Positions 44,773 to 49,202 of a stretch of DNA of 49,202 nucleotides are shown here, in pieces (position 1 is the stretch's first letter; every line of letters starts with the position of its first letter). The notes under the pieces are model-generated. The model did not search any database. It was not told where the DNA came from and worked only from the letters and a program-made list of their open reading frames with translations. Source of the stretch: Flavobacteriaceae bacterium UBA6268. Its GTDB lineage: Bacteria > Bacteroidota > Bacteroidia > Flavobacteriales > Flavobacteriaceae. Where the stretch lies: assembly GCA_002440705.1 (NCBI GenBank), contig DJVA01000004.1:1-49202 (forward strand). The letters run 5' to 3'. The translations under genes were made by a program, and so were the position numbers.

Positions 44773-46176
44773 ATGAAAACCCTAAACATGAATAAACTAA
44801 TTGCCCTTTTACTGGTAGCTTTTACAGTTGCCGCCTGTGTTCAGGACGATGAATACGACGTTCCCAATGTAGAAGCTACCCCATTGAATATTCCGGCCAA
44901 TCAAAAGACCACCATTGATGCGGTAAAAGCAGCATTATTGCAAGAGATTGCCAATAACGGAAACCAAACCCTGACCTTCGATACCGATTTGTTCATGGAA
45001 GGCTATGTAATTTCTAACGACCAAACCGGCAATTTCTTTGAGGAGTTGTTGCTTCAGGACAAGCCCAATGCACCTACTAGTGGGGTGAAAGTCTTGATCG
45101 ATTCCAACCCACTGTTCTCCCGTTTTGAATTCGGAAGGAAAGTATTTGTATCCCTCAACGGGTTAACTGTAGGTTTTGACAGCGGCGTGTTGACCCTTGG
45201 TTTTGAAAATGCGGGAACGGTCGACCCCATTTCCGAGGCAAAAATGCTTGATTTTGTTTTGAGAGATTCCATGGTGGCCGAAATTACTCCATTGGAAATC
45301 GGTTTTGAGAATTTTTCCGACGACCTTACCAATCTGTATGTTCGTTTGAACAATGTTCAATTTAACCGAAACCAAGCTCTTGGGGATGATGCCTTAACCT
45401 ATTCAGGTGAGGAAACAGACGAGTTTGATGGGGAACGTATTTTGGAAAGTTGTGCTACCGGGGCTTCAACAATTTTCAGCACCAGTACTTTTGCCGATTT
45501 CAGTTCTGTAAAATTAGCACAAGGGCGCGGTTATATTGACGGTATCCTCACCTACGATTTCTTTGGCGACTATTACATTGTTTCTGTAAATAGTCTCGAT
45601 GATATCCATTTGGACGAAACCAACCGCTGCGACCCCGATGTGTTTGCTTGCGATGGGCCAAGCGGTGGAGGTACTGCATTTTATACCCAAAACTTTGAAC
45701 AGTTCAATGCCATCGAGGATTACGAAAATGCCGGATGGACCAATGTCAACGTTTCAGGAGGCAATACCCTTTGGGTAATTGGTAATTTCAACAATTCAAA
45801 CTATGCCCAGATTTCTGGTTTCAACACAGGGGAAAGTACCATTGAGACCTGGCTGGTAACCCCGGCGATCGATATGGACAATACCACCGAAGAGGAATTG
45901 TTTATGGACATCCAGACCAATTTTGACAATGGAAAAATATTGTCCGTGTTGTTTTCAAACAATTTCACCGGTGATGTAACGACTGCTACTTGGCAGCCTT
46001 TGGATGTGACCATCCCTTCTGGACCAGCGGATACTTTCGGAGATTTCGAGACCGTAGGCCCCGTAAACATTTCATGTATCGAAGGAACTATGCACTTGGC
46101 CTTCTTGTATGAAGGATCCGACCCCAATGCCACTACCCGTTACCATATCGATAATATTGAAATAACAGGAAACTAG
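44773..46176 (+). CDS. DUF5689 lipoprotein with choice-of-anchor J-type domain
   Basis: 467 aa from ATG 44773, chosen because it gives a compact lipoprotein signal (MKTLNMNKLIALLLVAFTVA then C22); ATG at 44749 in the same frame would add eight residues and sits 2 nt after the receptor stop. DUF5689 domain (about 35-285, FMEGYVISNDQTGNFFEELLLQ, FVSLNGLTVGF). C-terminal jelly-roll (about 305-467, FYTQNFEQFNAIEDYENAGW, TWLVTPAIDM, YHIDNIEITGN) of the choice-of-anchor/cleaved-adhesin type. Predicted surface lipoprotein partner of the receptor just upstream. Molecular role not established. Confidence 0.9.
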   Translation: MKTLNMNKLIALLLVAFTVAACVQDDEYDVPNVEATPLNIPANQKTTIDAVKAALLQEIANNGNQTLTFDTDLFMEGYVISNDQTGNFFEELLLQDKPNAPTSGVKVLIDSNPLFSRFEFGRKVFVSLNGLTVGFDSGVLTLGFENAGTVDPISEAKMLDFVLRDSMVAEITPLEIGFENFSDDLTNLYVRLNNVQFNRNQALGDDALTYSGEETDEFDGERILESCATGASTIFSTSTFADFSSVKLAQGRGYIDGILTYDFFGDYYIVSVNSLDDIHLDETNRCDPDVFACDGPSGGGTAFYTQNFEQFNAIEDYENAGWTNVNVSGGNTLWVIGNFNNSNYAQISGFNTGESTIETWLVTPAIDMDNTTEEELFMDIQTNFDNGKILSVLFSNNFTGDVTTATWQPLDVTIPSGPADTFGDFETVGPVNISCIEGTMHLAFLYEGSDPNATTRYHIDNIEITGN

Positions 46177-46200
46177 TTTTAAGTTTCACTTTTATAGGAA

Positions 46201-46227
46201 GAGCGCCTTATTGGGCGCTCTTTTTAT
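46201..46227 (+). terminator. Terminator of the TonB receptor-DUF5689 operon
   Basis: 7-bp GC-rich stem GAGCGCC / GGCGCTC followed by TTTTTAT, 24 bp past the stop. Confidence 0.85.
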
Positions 46228-46245
46228 TTCGTTACCTTTACCAAA

Positions 46246-47421
46246 ATGATGAAGGCTATGAGGGCAGTAAGTATTCTAACAGCGGCATTTCTGATTTTTG
46301 GTTGTCATTCTAAAAAAGATTCTGTAATTGCTACAGAACCTTTGGAACCTACTTGGCAATTTTCAAATTTTGAAAAGGTCGACTCCATCAATCCGATTCT
46401 GAAGCCTTCAACCGAATTGACGTTTGTCGATCCTATAACCCATAACACGGTGCAATGGGAGGCCAGAAATGTCCTTAACCCTACGGCGGTGGTTAAAGAT
46501 GGGAACGTGTATTTGCTCTATCGTGCCCAAGATTCCACAGGAACCTCCCGCATTGGAATGGCTGTAAGTGAAGATGGACTGCATTTCAATAAAATGCCTC
46601 ATCCTGTATTTTATCCAGATCAGGATGCCATGAAACGCTATGAATGGAATTATAGAAAAGACAATTCGTTTGAAAAACCAATGGAGGCTTGCGTTTCTTG
46701 CTATTTTGATGGGGTAGAAGACCCCCGAATCCTCAAAGGCGAGGACGAGCGTTATATCATGACCTATACTTCGTACGATGGGAAAACAGCGCGACTGAGT
46801 TTGGCCAGTTCAACCGATTTAATGCACTGGACCAAACATGGATTGGTTTTGGCCGATGAAAAATATGCGGATACATGGTCCAAATCGGGAGCGATTGTTG
46901 GCGAATTGAAGGGTGGGAATGTTACCGCCAAAAAAATCAATGGTACCTATTGGATGTATTTTGGGGATACCAGCTTGTTCATGGCTACCTCTGAAGATTT
47001 GGTGAAATGGAAAGCTTTGGAAGATTTGGAATCGGGCAAAATGATTGCCGTACTGCACCCTAGAGCTGGTTATTTTGACAGTCGCTTGGTAGAACCCGGT
47101 CCTTTTGCTTTGTACAAAAACGAAGGAATTGTACTTATTTATAATTCCAGCAACGCGGAAAACTGCAACGATGCTACCCTGCCCAAATTTACCTATGCTG
47201 CGGGACAAGCCCTGTTTGATGATCAAAAGCCCTATCAACTTTTAGAGCGTTCCAGACATTATTTCATTCACCCGGAAAAGGACTATGAAAAGTTAGGTGA
47301 AGTAAATGAAGTTTGTTTTGTCGAAGGGTTGGTCTTCTTCAAAGAGCGATGGTTTTTGTACTATGGAACGGCCGATTCCAAAATTGCCGTAGCAGTTTAC
47401 CAGCCTCCAAAAAAATCATAA
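46246..47421 (+). CDS. GH130-type glycosidase/phosphorylase lipoprotein
   Basis: 391 aa. Lipobox IFGC (C20), so membrane-anchored. Five-bladed beta-propeller of glycoside hydrolase family 130: WEARNVLNPTAVVKDGNVYLLYRAQD, RIGMAVSEDGLHF, then GVEDPRILKGEDERYIMTYT (the VEDPR motif) and later HPRAGYFDSRLVEPGP. GH130 members act on beta-mannosides, as phosphorylases or as beta-1,2-mannosidases; export as a lipoprotein fits a hydrolase better, as free phosphate is not coupled outside. No other carbohydrate gene is near. TACCTTTA at 46233-46240, one base off consensus, may be its -10 box. Confidence 0.85.
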   Translation: MMKAMRAVSILTAAFLIFGCHSKKDSVIATEPLEPTWQFSNFEKVDSINPILKPSTELTFVDPITHNTVQWEARNVLNPTAVVKDGNVYLLYRAQDSTGTSRIGMAVSEDGLHFNKMPHPVFYPDQDAMKRYEWNYRKDNSFEKPMEACVSCYFDGVEDPRILKGEDERYIMTYTSYDGKTARLSLASSTDLMHWTKHGLVLADEKYADTWSKSGAIVGELKGGNVTAKKINGTYWMYFGDTSLFMATSEDLVKWKALEDLESGKMIAVLHPRAGYFDSRLVEPGPFALYKNEGIVLIYNSSNAENCNDATLPKFTYAAGQALFDDQKPYQLLERSRHYFIHPEKDYEKLGEVNEVCFVEGLVFFKERWFLYYGTADSKIAVAVYQPPKKS

Positions 47422-47452
47422 AATAAAAGCCCTTGTCATCAACAAGGGCCTT
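47421..47452. terminator. Convergent terminator between the GH130 and OmpA-family genes
   Basis: 8-bp stem GCCCTTGT / ACAAGGGC with a 5-base loop. On the minus strand it is followed by TTTTATTTTATG, so it mainly ends the OmpA-family transcript; the plus-strand T-run is poor. Confidence 0.7.
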
Positions 47453-47473
47453 AGTTGGTTAGCTAGTGAGCAA

Positions 47474-49202
47474 TTAACGCTCAATAATAATGAATTCAGA
47501 TCGTCGGTTTTTCTGATGGTCGGCATCGGAACAATTGTTGCCACATTTAATGGCTGGGTTGTCCTCACCAAATCCTTTTCCACTGATTCGGGAAGCATCA
47601 ATCCCTTGTGAGATTACATATTGAACGGTAGCTTGGGCCCTTTTTTCGGAAAGCTCACGGTTGTAATCGGCATTGCCACGGGTATCGGTATGGCTTTCCA
47701 CACTGATTTTCATATTGGGATACTTTTTCATGATTCCTACCAATTTGTCTAATTCAAAAGCGGCCTGTGGCTTGATGTTGAATTTATTGTAATCGAACAA
47801 AATCGGGTCCAACTGAATTTTATCGTCCACGATGATGGCTTCGATAGGGCGAAGTTTTATGGTTTTGGTAAGGTTGGTGGTTTTGGTTTCGGAACCAATT
47901 TCAATCGCATTGGTTTCAAAACCTACCAATCCTGCCTGGACCAGATGCTCTTGGTCGCAAGCTGCAATTAAAGTTGCAGAACCATCTTCTGCAGAAGATT
48001 TGGTGCTCAATTTATTTTCTTGGGTGTCGTACAACGAAACTACCGCACCAAAAAGTGGGGCCCCCGTGTATTCGTTCACCACAGTAACATCGATGTTTAC
48101 ATCGCATGGAGGGGCTACCGCTTTTACTTGGTAAATGTCGTCACTTCCTTTTCCGCCTGGACGGTTGGAAGATAGGTAGCCTGTTTCGGTATTTGGATCA
48201 TAAATGAAGGCAAAATCATCATCGGAGGTATTGGCGTCTTTTCCAATGTTTACAGAATTTTCAAATCCATTCCCCTTGGCTTCAGCATAAAAAATGTCCA
48301 AACCTCCTAGGCCTTGGTGACCATTACTTGAAAAATAGAGATTTCCATTGCTGTCGATGTAGGGAAACACTTCTTTACCTTCCGTATTAATGTCACCGCC
48401 CAACATTTCGGGAGTTCCAAAATTTCCTTCGGCATCGATACTTACCCGGTAAATGTCCGAATCACCTTTTCCTCCTGGTTTATCGCTCACAAAATAAAGC
48501 ATGTTGCCGTTAGGGCTTAAAGCAGGGTGCCCAGTGGAATATTCACTGCTGTTGAAGGGCACAGAAAAAACCCCTTTCCAATGCCCATCGACCCATTCGG
48601 AATAGTAGAGGTTGATTTGATTGATACCGTCCTCACTTTTATCGTATTTTCCATTGAAATAATCATTGCGGTCAAAATAGATTCTTTTCCCGTCGGGGGA
48701 AATAGCCACGATGCCTTCATGGAACTTACTATTAACATCCCCAGCTAACAATTCGGCATTCTTGACGGTATTTCCCACCAAACTGGCTTTGTAGACATCC
48801 AAGAAGTATTCCTCGTCCCAACGGTATTTTTTTCGGGTTTTGTTACGGGCCGAGGCAAAATAGAAATCCTTTCCAACCACGATGCCTCCAAAATCGGAAT
48901 ATTCTGAATTTAAATCTTCAAGGTTTTTCACTTCAAAACGCTGAAAGTCCTCCATCATTTTTGGCACGTAATTCGGGTTTTTCATAAACTCCATGGCACG
49001 GGAATCGCTGGGTTGCATTTGGGCAAAATCCTGCATGTTGGAGTTGTATTCGCTAAACTTTCCATTGGCCTTCAAGCATTGTGCATAATTGTACACCGTT
49101 TCTGGATCTACCTTTTTTCCTTTCACCACACGTTTGTAATAGGTTTCCGCCTTTTTGGTGTCGTTGATATAGTAGTAGCAGTTGGCCAGTCGTTCAAAAA
49201 CA
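47474..49202 (-). CDS. TPR-PD40-OmpA protein, T9SS/gliding-associated type (5' end outside window)
   Basis: The frame runs through the window edge at 49202; the GTG at 49129 is internal, since the TPR-like sequence (FERLANCYYYINDTKKAETYY) continues before it. In order: TPR end, WD40-like PD40 beta-propeller (HPALSPNGNMLYFVSDKPGG, YFSSNGHQGLGGLDIFYA, TGYLSSNRPGGKGSDDIY), a CarboxypepD-like domain (VTVVNEYTGAPLFGAVVSL), and a C-terminal OmpA peptidoglycan-binding domain (ILFDYNKFNIKP, ESHTDTRGNADYNRELSEKRA, NRRSEFIIIER). This layout is that of PorE-like proteins, which often sit next to PorP/SprF genes and help anchor the T9SS. The expected partner would lie right of the window. Confidence 0.93.
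   Translation of the reverse strand, partial: VFERLANCYYYINDTKKAETYYKRVVKGKKVDPETVYNYAQCLKANGKFSEYNSNMQDFAQMQPSDSRAMEFMKNPNYVPKMMEDFQRFEVKNLEDLNSEYSDFGGIVVGKDFYFASARNKTRKKYRWDEEYFLDVYKASLVGNTVKNAELLAGDVNSKFHEGIVAISPDGKRIYFDRNDYFNGKYDKSEDGINQINLYYSEWVDGHWKGVFSVPFNSSEYSTGHPALSPNGNMLYFVSDKPGGKGDSDIYRVSIDAEGNFGTPEMLGGDINTEGKEVFPYIDSNGNLYFSSNGHQGLGGLDIFYAEAKGNGFENSVNIGKDANTSDDDFAFIYDPNTETGYLSSNRPGGKGSDDIYQVKAVAPPCDVNIDVTVVNEYTGAPLFGAVVSLYDTQENKLSTKSSAEDGSATLIAACDQEHLVQAGLVGFETNAIEIGSETKTTNLTKTIKLRPIEAIIVDDKIQLDPILFDYNKFNIKPQAAFELDKLVGIMKKYPNMKISVESHTDTRGNADYNRELSEKRAQATVQYVISQGIDASRISGKGFGEDNPAIKCGNNCSDADHQKNRRSEFIIIER

Noticed and set aside
37552..46176. Polysaccharide utilisation locus
   Set aside because: No SusD-like gene, no CAZyme cluster and separate terminators between the receptors; the one GH130-type gene stands alone.
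49127..49129. GTG as the start of the OmpA-family gene
   Set aside because: The frame stays open to the window edge and the upstream codons continue a TPR-like sequence, so the true start is outside.
1..49202. tRNA, rRNA, IS elements, prophage or integrase genes
   Set aside because: None recognised on either strand; no transposase or integrase motifs and no cloverleaf-like sequence noticed by eye.

Overview
The window reads as a chromosomal segment of a marine-type Flavobacteriaceae (Bacteroidota). This rests on giant secreted HYR-repeat proteins, one ending in a type IX secretion (T9SS) sorting domain, on TonB receptors with a CarboxypepD-like N-terminal domain, on Bacteroidota-type lspA, uvrC and ileS, on signal peptides ending in AQ, on TAnnTTTG promoter boxes, and on the lack of clear Shine-Dalgarno sites. 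Genus cannot be set from the sequence alone.

Left part (1-18.7 kb), all genes on the minus strand: an accessory secreted-protein and regulatory locus. In transcription order it runs: TPR histidine kinase HK2, response regulator RR2, a short LuxR-type HTH protein with no receiver domain, an aerolysin-like candidate pore-forming protein, giant HYR protein B (1846 aa), kinase HK1, regulator RR1, giant HYR protein A (at least 1994 aa, running off the window). It looks like a duplicated kinase-regulator-giant protein module with two small genes between the copies. Two features tie it together. (1) A 16-bp motif, GTAGnnCTACGTATTA on the plus strand, lies upstream of luxR, the aerolysin-like gene and HYR B, each time exactly 27 bp from a TAGnTTnn -10-like box; a further copy lies upstream of HYR A. 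(2) In the HYR proteins, unrelated domains (a LamG-like domain, two C-type lectin-like domains and an ALK-type glycine-rich domain) are all inserted at the same place in an HYR repeat, between the conserved DNC and the GLPSGSxFPVG segment. I infer a co-regulated surface-display system in which HYR repeats act as a socket for interchangeable binding domains.

Middle part (18.8-31.8 kb), mostly housekeeping: ileS (with an altered GIHH in place of the HIGH signature), a zinc-less TraR/DksA-like protein, an exported adhesin-like protein and lspA on plus; a PAS histidine kinase and a three-gene rimK / aspartoacylase-like / 5-formyl-THF cyclo-ligase operon on minus; uvrC overlapping a patatin-barrel outer-membrane protein on plus.

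Right part (31.9-49.2 kb): aromatic amino-acid catabolism (hmgA, hppD and, in the next operon, tryptophan 2,3-dioxygenase with a DUF3108 protein and an M23 peptidase), two TonB-dependent receptors (the second followed by a DUF5689 lipoprotein and preceded divergently by a secreted endonuclease/phosphatase-family protein), a small four-helix membrane protein, a GH130-type lipoprotein, and the 3' part of a TPR-PD40-OmpA protein of the kind found with T9SS/gliding genes. No tRNA, rRNA, CRISPR, IS element or prophage was found.
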